A stretch of DNA of 46,641 nucleotides from Candidatus Helarchaeota archaeon (GTDB lineage: Archaea > Asgardarchaeota > Lokiarchaeia > Helarchaeales > HEL-GB-A), in the NCBI GenBank assembly GCA_013375405.1, contig JABXJU010000006.1:1-46641 (forward strand), written 5' to 3'. Below are positions 1-8,610 of this stretch, one piece after another. Below the pieces are notes generated by a model, which was given only the letters and a program-made list of their open reading frames with translations, made no database searches and was not told the origin of the DNA. A program made the translations under genes and the position numbers. Position 1 is the stretch's first letter. Every line of letters starts with the position of its first letter.

Positions 1-72
1 TTAATTAAACCCCCGCAGAGTCATGTACTATATGTAATTCCAATTGGTATCTTAATTTCTTCTATGAAATAA
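1..72 (+). CDS. possible 3' end of a gene entering from the left edge
   Basis: Frame 1 is open from the first base to a TAA at 70-72 and gives 23 residues, ending in a hydrophobic stretch and then SSMK. It could be the tail of a plus-strand gene that converges on trpS. A chance open frame of this length in AT-rich DNA is just as likely, and no family can be recognised from so few residues. Confidence 0.15.
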   Translation, partial: LIKPPQSHVLYVIPIGILISSMK

Positions 73-125
73 AAGGAAACCGTTCAAAAACATTTAATAA
101 TGTATTTCAAGAAAAAGTACCGACG

Positions 126-131
126 AAAAAA
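126..131 (-). terminator. T-tract, possible terminator of trpS
   Basis: On the minus strand, six consecutive T lie about 45 bases past the corrected trpS stop codon at 174-176. Short T-tracts are sufficient for archaeal RNA polymerase termination. The call rests on this tract and its position only; no hairpin is evident. Confidence 0.25.
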
Positions 132-173
132 TAACTACGAAATTTCAGACTGGGTTTTTTTTGACTTTTAGAA

Positions 174-1354
174 TTAATCTATTCTTTCCTTAAATCTTTC
201 AGAGGCAAGGTCTTCATGGGTCACGATGAAATCTTGCAGATTATTTCGAGCGGCTTCTCGTTTTCTCTGATGGTCCTGTAAGAATTTCTGGACTTTCTCA
301 AAAGGATCTTTTTACATTCGCCACAAAGTATATTCCCACTAACGCAATCATTGCGTAAATTCTCTAACTCTTTGTCATCCCACATAAAAAGGCAGAAATA
401 ATATTTATAAACACTACAAATATCAGGATTCGCCCCTAATCTGCGTTGTTCCTCAGCCAATACCCTACCACCAGTAAACGCCGCATTAACTTTCTTCTTC
501 ACATCTTTGGGCTTATCTGTCGTGAAAATGGCGGATTCTTTAATCGAGGCACTCATCTTTCCTCCTTCTTTGAGCCCTGGCAGAAAAATACAATGAATAG
601 AGGCTGGTTTGTAAAATCCTAACTTTGGAATTACATCTCGTGCAACGCGAAAATGAGGGTCCTGATCGATTGCATGCGGAATAAGGCAAGGAATATTTCT
701 TTTCCGTAAGACGGATGGTAAAAATGCGGGAACTGCCTGCATACTGGTGAAAAATATCTGTCCCAAATTACTTTCGGATTGAAAGCCAAATGCTGCCTTC
801 GCTGTAGAAAAAGTGATTCTCTTCGCAACTCTGGCAGCGAGGGGATATAGATGTCCCGAGATATCAATATCTGAAAATATGAACGTTTTCTTCGGATCGA
901 ATCCTAATGCAATTACATCTAACGCATTTTCATACGCAAAATTATGTGTTTCCTCTAAGCTTAGCGTTGGATTGAAATAAAACTTCTCATCATCCGTCAT
1001 TTGGAACCATAATTCGCAACCAAACTTATCCTGAAGCCATTTCGTGAAAATCCATGGCATAACATGTCCCAGATGCGTATTTCCGGATGGACCTCTTCCC
1101 GTGTAGAGAAAAAACTTATTTCCTTTCTCATATTCACTAAATAACCACTTCAAATCGCGATGTGAAAAAAAGATTTTCCGTTTTAGGAAAGGATGAAGTT
1201 CTCCCGTGTGTTTTTTAAGTAGAACTAACATTTTATCTGTTATTTTTTCCGTTCCGAATTCTTTAATTAATCGCTCGTAATCGACAATCCCTTTAACTTC
1301 CCAAGGAGTCACGATAAAGTCTTCGGTTTCACTCTTTTTATCGTTATTCGTCAT
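174..1354 (-). CDS. trpS: tryptophan--tRNA ligase, frameshifted near its C terminus
   Basis: Class I synthetase that charges tRNA(Trp) in the cytoplasm, of the archaeal/eukaryotic type. The HIGH-type motif reads GNTHLGH, the KMSKS-type motif reads GGKMSAS, and the usual C-terminal CGECK is present. As written, the frame leaves the family sequence just after GECKKIL and stops at 221. Shifting back by one base at the A4 run 300-303 (plus strand) restores a typical tail, FEKVQKFLQDHQRKREAAR, and carries the frame to TAA at 174-176. One missing base (A5 read as A4) in the consensus explains this best; a real mutation or programmed frameshifting cannot be excluded. The start is ATG at 1354, with a TATA-like box about 30 bases upstream, suggesting a short leader. 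Identity is very secure; the exact 3' end depends on the correction. Confidence 0.93.
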
Positions 1355-1764
1355 TATAAATCCCTATTTCTCTCAATAAATATAATTTTACTTACTTATG
1401 ATAATGTATAGGACATATTAGTTAATATTTTAATAAAATTTTCATAAAAAAATTCATCTTCAAAATTTGATCAGAAAAAAGAAGGGAGAAGGGTAAAATG
1501 GCAAAAGAGTGATGATTCTTTATCCCTTCATGTACTATTTAAACTGGATTCTTTATTGTCATTAGGTAGTTACTAAAATATTTTAGATAAGGTATTAGTA
1601 TTAAAAAGATCTTAAGAGAGGGATAACTGATACGTTCCGACATAAATTGACATGTAAAATGAACGGATTGGATTTAAATCAATTTCTTGAACCTAAAAAA
1701 GAGGAAATCGCTAAAAAAGAAACTAAATGTATGAAGTGATATTTTTTATAGAAAACTATTTTTA
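1355..1764. other. 410-base intergenic region with promoters and a 26-codon frame
   Basis: This gap lies between the divergent trpS and GH3-like genes. It is very AT-rich, and TATA-like stretches occur near both genes. A 26-codon plus-strand frame (1659-1739, MNGLDLNQFLEP then a Lys/Glu-rich end) finishes shortly before the GH3-like gene. It could be a small peptide, a leader or a relic, but nothing beyond the open frame supports it. No RNA gene or long repeat was seen. Confidence 0.4.
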
Positions 1765-1797
1765 ATGATTCTTGTAATTATCAAAGAGGTTATAGAT

Positions 1798-3336
1798 ATG
1801 GGTCTCACGAGAATTTTAGCTACTCGGCTTTCAAAATTTATAAAACGTTATATCACGAGACCCTTTAAAGATCCGGTTAAGACACAAGAAGACTTTTTCT
1901 GGCAATTAATACGTCGAAATCAAAAAACGATTTTCGGAAAACGTCATAATTTTTCTCAGATTCATTCCATTAAACAATTTCAAAAAAGCTGCCCTATATC
2001 CAAATATGAGGATTATGAGCCATATATAAAACAAATACGAGCTGGGAATCCTCATGTATTAACAACAGCTAATCAAACATATTGGGGTCAAACACCGGGT
2101 ACTTCAGGGATGCCCAAATTAATCCCAATTGTTAATCACATGTTTAAAAGTGTAAATTTATCCATATTACGTATGATAATTTCATATATCGTGGAAGATC
2201 CGAGGAATAATTCTCGATTTTTAGATGGGAAAAGTTGTTTTCTTGCAGCCTATCCACTCCTTCGCTATGAAGGTAAATTACCTGTTGGTTATGGGACAGG
2301 GCTCTTTTCATATCATCGTGGCGGGACACAAATTTGGAAAATTTTTACAAAATCACGAATATATATCCCCATTCACCTCTATAAGATTAAGGATATCGAA
2401 AAACGTTATTATCAATTGACCAAGGAAGTTATTCACAAAGATTTTCGTCAATTTACAGGAGTTCCCTCTGTTGTTACTAATACTTTTGAAAAAATCATAG
2501 AAAATTCCTCTAAATTTGGCGTCCCTGCTCATAAAATCAGAGATATTTTCCCAGATTATCATTTTAGTATCTTTGGAGGGATTCCACCAAAATTCTATGA
2601 AAAAAAATTAGAGACCTTGATTGGGTCTAGAATTGATTATCGGGAACATTACTCTGCGACAGAAGGCGTATTAGGAATCCAGATGCAGGAAACACCTGGA
2701 TTTACACCAATGGTTGATGCCAACTTTTTTGAGTTTATTCCTGTAAAAAATCCAGATGAACGCTGCATTTTAAATGAAGTAAAGAAAAATGAAGAATATT
2801 ATCTGTGTATAACGTCGTATAATGGATTTTATGCATATAATTTGGATGATGTTATCAAATTCACTTCTGAAGATCCTCCAATTTTTGTTTTTGTTTCTCG
2901 AAAAGGAGTAGTTAATCTTGTGGATGAAAAGGTCTCACATGATGACATTTTATACACAATCGATCATACAAATCAACAATTCAATACCGTATTAACTGAT
3001 TTTTCAGTTGTAGGATTGCGAAATCCTGATTTACATTATCTTTTTATCCTTGAGTTTGCCCCGAATTTCCAACCTACTTCATATTCCGATTATTTAGGTG
3101 CTCTTGATAGCTTTTTACAAGAGGCAAATGAGGTTTATAGATATTTCCGTAAAGATATTGGCATTTTGAAATCTCCTGTACTATGGATTCTCGAGACAGG
3201 AAGTTTTAATGAAGTTCTAAACGAAAGAATTCGCCAAGGTGCCCCTCGTGAACAAACTAAAATTCCTCATCTTACTGATGATCCTAAAATTAGAAACGAA
3301 TTTGAAAATACGGTAAAATCAGAAATTAAAATGTGA
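1798..3336 (+). CDS. GH3-like acyl-adenylate-forming enzyme (copy 1)
   Basis: Member of the GH3 (auxin-responsive promoter) branch of the ANL adenylating superfamily, whose plant members activate a carboxylic acid with ATP and join it to an amino acid. Visible motifs, numbered from this start, are the phosphate-binding TPGTSGMPKLIP (99-110), YSATEG (285-290) and YAYNLDDVIKF (345-355). At 512 residues it has normal family length. ATG 1798 is chosen over ATG 1765 because GAGGT at 1786-1790 sits seven bases before it, and because the paralogue at 8611 aligns without gaps from there through PVKTQ/PLKTQ. Together the two copies bracket three radical SAM genes. Some archaeal and bacterial GH3-like proteins have no known substrate, and the sequence gives no clue to the acid or the acceptor here. 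Confidence 0.9.
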   Translation: MGLTRILATRLSKFIKRYITRPFKDPVKTQEDFFWQLIRRNQKTIFGKRHNFSQIHSIKQFQKSCPISKYEDYEPYIKQIRAGNPHVLTTANQTYWGQTPGTSGMPKLIPIVNHMFKSVNLSILRMIISYIVEDPRNNSRFLDGKSCFLAAYPLLRYEGKLPVGYGTGLFSYHRGGTQIWKIFTKSRIYIPIHLYKIKDIEKRYYQLTKEVIHKDFRQFTGVPSVVTNTFEKIIENSSKFGVPAHKIRDIFPDYHFSIFGGIPPKFYEKKLETLIGSRIDYREHYSATEGVLGIQMQETPGFTPMVDANFFEFIPVKNPDERCILNEVKKNEEYYLCITSYNGFYAYNLDDVIKFTSEDPPIFVFVSRKGVVNLVDEKVSHDDILYTIDHTNQQFNTVLTDFSVVGLRNPDLHYLFILEFAPNFQPTSYSDYLGALDSFLQEANEVYRYFRKDIGILKSPVLWILETGSFNEVLNERIRQGAPREQTKIPHLTDDPKIRNEFENTVKSEIKM

Positions 3337-3347
3337 AGTTCAAAAAA

Positions 3348-3590
3348 TTAGGTTACAGTCTTTCTTTCTTCATTCCTACTAATCGATAATAAATCCAATA
3401 ATCCTTTAATATTCCCCTGCAGGAAAATCTTCACGACATTATCTCTACCATACCGTTTTATCAACTTATTTAACTCTCTTCGTAAAAACCGGGAAAAAAC
3501 AATCATAATTAAAGAAATTGGAATGAGAAATAGAGAGAATAAAACTGTGAATATTGCGGGGAGAATGATGTTATTCCAAATTGATGGCAT
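3348..3590 (-). CDS. small membrane protein of the radical SAM cluster (copy 1)
   Basis: An 80-residue protein with one long N-terminal hydrophobic stretch (about residues 7-34, perhaps a helical hairpin), then a basic amphipathic part with FLRRELNKLIKRYGRDNVV and a hydrophobic GLLDLL patch. It begins 17 bases after the stop of the upstream radical SAM gene on the same strand, so the two are probably cotranscribed. Two other small proteins here (5038-5274 and 6836-7054) share the layout: hydrophobic N terminus, Arg/Leu-rich turn, a D-x-V-x-hydrophobic core, and a Gly followed by a hydrophobic end. No known family was recognised. Recurrent pairing suggests a membrane anchor or partner for the enzyme, which is inference. 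Confidence 0.75.
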   Translation of the reverse strand: MPSIWNNIILPAIFTVLFSLFLIPISLIMIVFSRFLRRELNKLIKRYGRDNVVKIFLQGNIKGLLDLLSISRNEERKTVT

Positions 3591-3607
3591 TTCTTTTCCC
3601 TTTTATT

Positions 3608-5008
3608 TTAACTCGATTTTTTACTAAACATACTAAAAATGTTCTGAAGACGATATGGACTTTTTACGATACGAAACATCTCTTTTATAAGAAATTTTGG
3701 GCGTGTGAGAGATTCCACAAATGCTTTATCAATTAACTTCTCTATAATTTCACGTTTAACAGCTGTTGGGTAAATATCTGCCGCAATAATATATTGAGTC
3801 CAATCTTTCTCTTCATTAACAAGCCCTTTTTTTACGGCTTCAATCCAAATTTCCGATCCTAAAAGAAGATGTAATAATTGATATTGAATAAAAGTTAAAT
3901 CAAGCTTTAAGCCGAATTTCAAAGTGTTAATTATTTCCTGGATCGTCTCATCAGGCGCTCCCACCACAAATAATCCAGCAAGATTTTCTATTCCTGCCTT
4001 TTTAACATTTTTAACAACTTTTTTGGACATTTCTGGAGTAATATTTTTATTATAATAATCTAATATTCTTTGATTGGCACTTTCTAATCCTAATAGCAAA
4101 TTATAACAGTTAGCATATTTCATTGTTCTTAGAACTTCTCGAGAACCTTGGTCTACTCTTCCTTCACAACTCCAAATCATATCTATTTTTTCTTTCTTCA
4201 TTTTCTGACATAATTTAATTGTCCGTTTTTGATCTACGATGAAACAATCATCCACAAAGGCAAATTCTTTGTAACCTCTGCTTTGCAGAAAGTGTAATTC
4301 AGATAATATATTTTCTATTGAACGTGGTCGCCAAATTCCCTTCGAATTAGAAACAAGATGCACTCCACAGAATTTACATCTATAAGGACATCCTCTAGAA
4401 GTGGCTAAAATTGTGAATTTATTGGAGCCCATTCTATAATCAAAATCAACTAATGCTTCGCGATCTGGAAAGGGAATTATGTCTAAATTTCGATTTAATG
4501 GAACATTTTGAGTGGATTTGATAACACCGTTCTCGCGATAACTAAGTCCCAATACATCTTTTAGATCTCCTTTTTGCATAATAGTCTTCACGAATTGAGG
4601 GAAAGTTCCCTCCGTTTCCCCTCTAAGACAATAATCCAGAAAGTCATAATTCTGAAGAAGTTGTTTATAAGCAAGGGTTGCCAAGACATTTCCAAATACA
4701 ATAATTAAATTCTCATTCCATTCTTTAGCTAATTGTGCAATTCGACGGGCTGCGTCTAAGGATACTGTGAGAGGTGATAAACCCAAAATTTCTGGATCTC
4801 TTTTCTTTATCCAATCTAATACTTCTATACCGGAATAACCAGTGACATCTTGGTCAAAAATTTTTATATCATGCCCCTCCCGCCTTAATATTTCTCCGTT
4901 GTACAATAAACCCAGGGGTGCCCATGTTTTCTGCCTACCTTGAATCTCTAGTTCTTCTTTTGTTATTGGTGCTGGATTAATCAGAGCAATTCGTGTCACG
5001 TTAACCAT
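3608..5008 (-). CDS. B12-binding-domain radical SAM protein (copy 1)
   Basis: 466 residues. An N-terminal Rossmann-like domain of the cobalamin-binding type spans about 1-150 (PLGLLYNGEIL, then the RGETEGTF segment). The radical SAM core starts at about 195 with SRGCPYRCKFC; the cluster cysteines are C207, C211 and C214. The family carries out radical methylations, ring rearrangements and C-C bond formation, including tailoring of lipids and natural products. The N-terminal domain lacks a clear DxHxxG motif, so cobalamin binding is not proved by sequence. It is a paralogue of the proteins at 5379-6776 and 7068-8453; all three share GLESANQ-like or GVES segments and a basic C terminus. Small membrane-protein genes lie directly upstream (29-base gap) and downstream (17-base gap). 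The substrate cannot be read from the sequence. Confidence 0.9.
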   Translation of the reverse strand: MVNVTRIALINPAPITKEELEIQGRQKTWAPLGLLYNGEILRREGHDIKIFDQDVTGYSGIEVLDWIKKRDPEILGLSPLTVSLDAARRIAQLAKEWNENLIIVFGNVLATLAYKQLLQNYDFLDYCLRGETEGTFPQFVKTIMQKGDLKDVLGLSYRENGVIKSTQNVPLNRNLDIIPFPDREALVDFDYRMGSNKFTILATSRGCPYRCKFCGVHLVSNSKGIWRPRSIENILSELHFLQSRGYKEFAFVDDCFIVDQKRTIKLCQKMKKEKIDMIWSCEGRVDQGSREVLRTMKYANCYNLLLGLESANQRILDYYNKNITPEMSKKVVKNVKKAGIENLAGLFVVGAPDETIQEIINTLKFGLKLDLTFIQYQLLHLLLGSEIWIEAVKKGLVNEEKDWTQYIIAADIYPTAVKREIIEKLIDKAFVESLTRPKFLIKEMFRIVKSPYRLQNIFSMFSKKSS

Positions 5009-5037
5009 TCCAGTAAAAAATTCAATTCAAATTTACA

Positions 5038-5274
5038 TTATTCTAATTTTCTCTTTTTCGTTCCGAAAATAACTTTGATATGTCCAAATAATGGAAAATA
5101 TGCTATTAATTTAACTGTATCATCAAGTCCATAAGTTTCATACGCTTGATCAATTTTAATTCTCAATAAAGCGGAAAATACTATTAAAACTGGTATTAAA
5201 ATGATAGAAAGAATATGTAGGAGTAATGCTAAAAGAATTGAAAAAAGAGTTGCACGCTTCTTAGACATCGGCAT
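5038..5274 (-). CDS. small membrane protein of the radical SAM cluster (copy 2)
   Basis: A 78-residue paralogue of the products at 3348-3590 and 6836-7054. After a basic start (MPMSKKR) there is a hydrophobic stretch (about 9-37), then IDQAYETYGLDDTVKLIAYF, a GHIKVIFG segment and a basic tail, KKRKLE. The gene diverges from the radical SAM gene starting at 5379 and lies 29 bases upstream of the one at 5008, so it may be cotranscribed with the latter. A TATA-like TTTATAAG lies about 25 bases before its ATG, so the transcript may be nearly leaderless. Function is unknown; a membrane anchor or partner role is inferred from recurrence alone. Confidence 0.72.
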   Translation of the reverse strand: MPMSKKRATLFSILLALLLHILSIILIPVLIVFSALLRIKIDQAYETYGLDDTVKLIAYFPLFGHIKVIFGTKKRKLE

Positions 5275-5378
5275 CAGTTCAAAAAATGATCTTATAAATT
5301 AATCTATTTTTCAAATAAAAATATATTTTTTAAACCTCAATCTAATTAGCTATAAAAAAAGTTATGAAGGATAAACTA
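5275..5378. promoter_or_regulatory. divergent promoter region between mini-membrane protein and radical SAM genes
   Basis: The spacer carries AT-rich boxes for both directions. On the minus strand TTTATAAG lies about 25 bases before the ATG at 5274. On the plus strand an ATATTTTTTAAA stretch (about 5321-5333) precedes the radical SAM gene. The AAGGAT at 5367-5372 lies six bases before ATG 5379 and looks like its ribosome binding site. No clear operator was seen. Confidence 0.45.
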
Positions 5379-6776
5379 ATGAAAGTTGTTCTTATTTACC
5401 CCGGAGAATATAGTAAATCGGATACAGGGGAAGAAGAATTCAAATTACTCCAGAATTATCATATGCCCTTAGGTATTTTATATCTGGGTCAAGTTTTAAA
5501 AGATAGCGGACATAAAGTATTCCTATATGATCACAATATTACTGGGGTACCTATTAAATCCATTTTGGCCTGGTTAAAAAAGGTAGATCCTGATGTATTA
5601 GGATTCACTGTGCTATCAGCAAATCTTCCGACCGTCAATAATATCGCAAAGCAAATGAAAGAATGGAATCCTAATCTTATTATCGTATATGGAGGATATG
5701 CAGCCACATTTTGTGCTCAAGACATTGTGAAACATTATGATTTTGTGGATTTTTGTGTTCGGGGTGAAGGAGAACTAACAATTACTGATCTTTTAGAAAC
5801 GTTAGAGAAAAATAGACCATTAAGTAATGTTTTGGGAATTTCATATCGCGATAATGGAAAAATGGTCGAGAATCTGGATCGTCCTTTGATTCATGATTTG
5901 GATACGATTCCAATCCCTGATCGTAAATTATTTCATCAGCACTATGAATATTCTGGAAAGTCCACCACAATGATTTCATCACGCGGCTGTCCATACCGCT
6001 GCCGCTTTTGTAGTTGTAGGGCATTCGCGAGAGACAAATGGCGATTACGCTCTATTGAAAATATAATTGAAGAAATGCTTTACCTTAAGGCTGCCGGGTT
6101 TAAAGAAATATTATTTACTGACGACTGTTTTAATGCAAACTCGAAACGAACATTGAAATTATGCCACTCAATGATGAAAGAGAAACTCGACTTCGCTTGG
6201 CACGCAGTTGGACGTATTAATCAAAGTGAAGTTCGCTTTTTAAGGACTATGGAAAAGTCGGGATGTAAATCACTAGTATATGGCGTTGAAAGTGCCAATC
6301 AAAGGATTCTTGATTACTATGCTAAAATGGTTACACCTGCTATGGCAGTTACCGCTATTAAAAATTCTAAAAAAGCTGGAATTGACTATATTGGTGCAGG
6401 ATTCATAATTGGTGCTCCAATTGAAACACGTGACGAGGTAGTAAACACAATAAAGTTCGGGTTAAAACTTCAAAGGTATGGTCTCACCAATACACAATTT
6501 CAAATTCTCTTTGTCTCACCTGGAACAGATCTATACCGGGAATTTGTTGAAAAAGGGTATATCGACCCCGTAAAAGATTGGGGCAAAGAACTTCCTGCTG
6601 TAGATATTGTTCCAAATTCTTTGGATCGAGAATATCTAGAAACGATGGCAAAAAGAGGATTCAAAGACTTTGTCACCAATAAACGTTACATGATTTCTCA
6701 ATATTTAAAGTCGGCCCGGAGTATCTACAGACTTCGAGTCGTCTATCATTTCCTTCAAAAGAGAAAATTAGATTAA
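5379..6776 (+). CDS. B12-binding-domain radical SAM protein (copy 2)
   Basis: 465 residues from this start. It has the same architecture as its two paralogues: an N-terminal B12-type Rossmann domain (MPLGILYLGQVL, CVRGEGELT) and then a radical SAM core with SRGCPYRCRFC, where the CxxxCxxC cysteines lie around residue 205. The frame is open from ATG 5364, but ATG 5379 is preferred because AAGGAT sits six bases upstream and MKVVLIYP matches the N terminus of the paralogue MDVLLLTL. Alone of the three it lies on the plus strand, back to back with small membrane protein 2 and convergent with small membrane protein 3. An extra Cys pair follows the cluster motif (CRFCSCRAF); whether it is functional is unknown. 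The substrate is unknown. Confidence 0.9.
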   Translation: MKVVLIYPGEYSKSDTGEEEFKLLQNYHMPLGILYLGQVLKDSGHKVFLYDHNITGVPIKSILAWLKKVDPDVLGFTVLSANLPTVNNIAKQMKEWNPNLIIVYGGYAATFCAQDIVKHYDFVDFCVRGEGELTITDLLETLEKNRPLSNVLGISYRDNGKMVENLDRPLIHDLDTIPIPDRKLFHQHYEYSGKSTTMISSRGCPYRCRFCSCRAFARDKWRLRSIENIIEEMLYLKAAGFKEILFTDDCFNANSKRTLKLCHSMMKEKLDFAWHAVGRINQSEVRFLRTMEKSGCKSLVYGVESANQRILDYYAKMVTPAMAVTAIKNSKKAGIDYIGAGFIIGAPIETRDEVVNTIKFGLKLQRYGLTNTQFQILFVSPGTDLYREFVEKGYIDPVKDWGKELPAVDIVPNSLDREYLETMAKRGFKDFVTNKRYMISQYLKSARSIYRLRVVYHFLQKRKLD

Positions 6777-6835
6777 GCTCCATATGGGATAACTCAACTT
6801 GCTCAAAATAGTAATGAAAATAATGAATAGACAAG

Positions 6836-7054
6836 TTAAGAAGATTGCTTTCTTGGCCATAACACATCAAAAATACCCATAAACCCCTTGTATCCCACCA
6901 TACGTACGATTTTGTCTCTATCTCGTTCTTCTAATAATCTTCTTAATCCTTTTTCAAAAATTTGGGAAAAGAACAAAGCACTAAATATAAGGGGAAGTAA
7001 ATAAACTAGCATTGTGACTTTGAATAAAATTCTAAGCCATTTATTATTTTTCAA
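6836..7054 (-). CDS. small membrane protein of the radical SAM cluster (copy 3)
   Basis: 72 residues: a basic start, a hydrophobic stretch (about 8-30), then LRRLLEERDRDKIVRMVGYK, and GFMGIFDVLW before a polar end. It follows the radical SAM gene at 7068-8453 with a 13-base gap, the same order and spacing as at 3608/3590. It is the most diverged of the three, but keeps the charged D-K-I-V core and the Gly-hydrophobic tail. No homologous family is recognised. The conserved pairing is the main evidence that it is real and works with the radical SAM protein. Confidence 0.7.
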   Translation of the reverse strand: MKNNKWLRILFKVTMLVYLLPLIFSALFFSQIFEKGLRRLLEERDRDKIVRMVGYKGFMGIFDVLWPRKQSS

Positions 7055-7067
7055 TTTATTAAGCTCC

Positions 7068-8453
7068 TTATGTAAGATTTCTGATGGAATTAATCACATT
7101 ATCTAAATAATATGTATTTTTTAAAGCATCAAAAATATATTTGATTAAACCTCTTTTCTTGAATGAGTGAATAAATCCCTCATCTATGATCCTTACTAAT
7201 TTTTCCATTGGGATAGCAGTAGGACAAATCTCAGGGACATTAAAAACCCTTTTCCAGTCATCTTCTCTAGGCGTATATAACTTTTTATCTACTAGTTCTT
7301 GATAAATGGGGGACATTGGTATGACAACCAATATTTGAAGAACCATATAATGGAGCTTTAATTTTAAAGCAAGTTTAAGGGTCTGGAGAGCTTCTGTGTA
7401 AGTTTCATCAGGAGCTCCAAAGACAAAAGATCCAAAAATGATTTCTAATCCCGATTTTTTTGCAGTTTTAATTGCTTGTTCTATTTGACTGACAGTTATC
7501 CCTTTTTTATAATAATCTAAAATTCGTTGAACACCACTTTCAAGACCAAATAGAATCTCTTTAAAATTGCAAGAAACAAGCGCTCTGAACAGGGTTAATG
7601 AGACATTATCAACCCTACAATTTCCAGTGTACTGAATATCATCTAATTGGTCCCGTTTTATTCCGGCACAAATTTGAAAAGTTCTCTTCTTACTTAAGGT
7701 CATATTATCGTCTATAAAAAAAATATCTTTATATCCTTCATCTTTTAATAATTTAATCTCTTCAACTACATTTTTAGCTGATCGAGGACGCCAAGCTTTC
7801 CCCATTACTATTGAATTGACACAGAATCGACATTTAAATGGACAGCCCCGACTTGTCATCATTGATGTTGATTTATGGCTAAGTCCATAATTGAAATCTA
7901 TCAATTTACGATCCGGGATAGGAAGTTCGTCTATATTCTTGACTTGTTCAGGAAGTGACGTGGTTTTTATTGTACCGTTTTCACGGTATGCAATCCCCTT
8001 AATTTCCTTAAAATCTGTCTTTTTTTTGAATAAATAATCAACGAGATTCAAGAATGTATATTCTCCTTCCCCTCGAACACAAAAGTCAAAATCGATTTCC
8101 TTCATCATTTTTTCAGGAAAGAATGAGGCTAAAATGTGTCCGGCTACAGTTGTGATATTGGGGTTCCAACTTTTTAGTCTTTTCATGAGGTCAATTGTAG
8201 TCCAAATATTATCAACCATCATCGAAAAACCCACGATTTTGGGATCTAATTTCTTAATTAATTTCATAATAGTTGAATTGCTGTCCCCTGTTACGGTGTG
8301 GTCATACACTTTTACATTATAACCATTATCACTTAGTATCTGCCCTATATATAACAGCCCTAAAGGTGGCACAAGTATTTGCGGAATGAGATACTCCACT
8401 TCTTGTCCTTTTTCATTAACTACATCAGTCAAAGTTAACAATAAAACGTCCAT
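7068..8453 (-). CDS. B12-binding-domain radical SAM protein (copy 3)
   Basis: 461 residues. The N-terminal B12-type domain contains VPPLGLLYIGQIL and FCVRGEGEYTF; the radical SAM core has SRGCPFKCRFC with cysteines C204, C208 and C211, followed by GKAWRPRSAKN, which resembles its paralogues (GIWRPRS, DKWRLRS). A glycine-rich GLESGVQRILDYYKKG segment and an acidic GAPDETYTEAL segment are shared by the set. It is the first gene of a likely two-gene unit with small membrane protein 3. The start is ATG 8453 with a TATA-like AATATATTTAT about 30 bases upstream. Archaeal B12-radical SAM proteins include lipid-tailoring enzymes such as tetraether synthase and GDGT ring synthases, so membrane-lipid modification is one possibility; this is inference only. 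Confidence 0.9.
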   Translation of the reverse strand: MDVLLLTLTDVVNEKGQEVEYLIPQILVPPLGLLYIGQILSDNGYNVKVYDHTVTGDSNSTIMKLIKKLDPKIVGFSMMVDNIWTTIDLMKRLKSWNPNITTVAGHILASFFPEKMMKEIDFDFCVRGEGEYTFLNLVDYLFKKKTDFKEIKGIAYRENGTIKTTSLPEQVKNIDELPIPDRKLIDFNYGLSHKSTSMMTSRGCPFKCRFCVNSIVMGKAWRPRSAKNVVEEIKLLKDEGYKDIFFIDDNMTLSKKRTFQICAGIKRDQLDDIQYTGNCRVDNVSLTLFRALVSCNFKEILFGLESGVQRILDYYKKGITVSQIEQAIKTAKKSGLEIIFGSFVFGAPDETYTEALQTLKLALKLKLHYMVLQILVVIPMSPIYQELVDKKLYTPREDDWKRVFNVPEICPTAIPMEKLVRIIDEGFIHSFKKRGLIKYIFDALKNTYYLDNVINSIRNLT

Positions 8454-8610
8454 TATGACTAATTGAAATTTTCAAAATAAATATATTATTATGTTGAGTT
8501 CAGACTTGAAAATTGGTTTCAATCATAATTCCTCTATTAGAAAAAATTTCTTTATATAAAATAATGAGTATATTGAGTGAGGATAGATAAATAATAAAAG
8601 TGAAAATGAA
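8454..8610. promoter_or_regulatory. divergent promoter region, radical SAM 3 / GH3-like 2
   Basis: 157 AT-rich bases between divergent genes. Minus-strand AATATATTTAT (around 8476-8488) serves the radical SAM gene. On the plus strand TTTATATAAAATAATG (about 8551-8566) is a good TATA-like box for the GTG-started GH3-like gene at 8611. No obvious inverted repeat was noticed. Confidence 0.45.

Noticed and set aside
1659..1750. selenocysteine reading of TGA at 1737-1739 (CMK-TGA resembling a CxxC/CxxU motif)
   Set aside because: The frame stops again four codons later, and no SECIS-like structure or continuing domain is visible.
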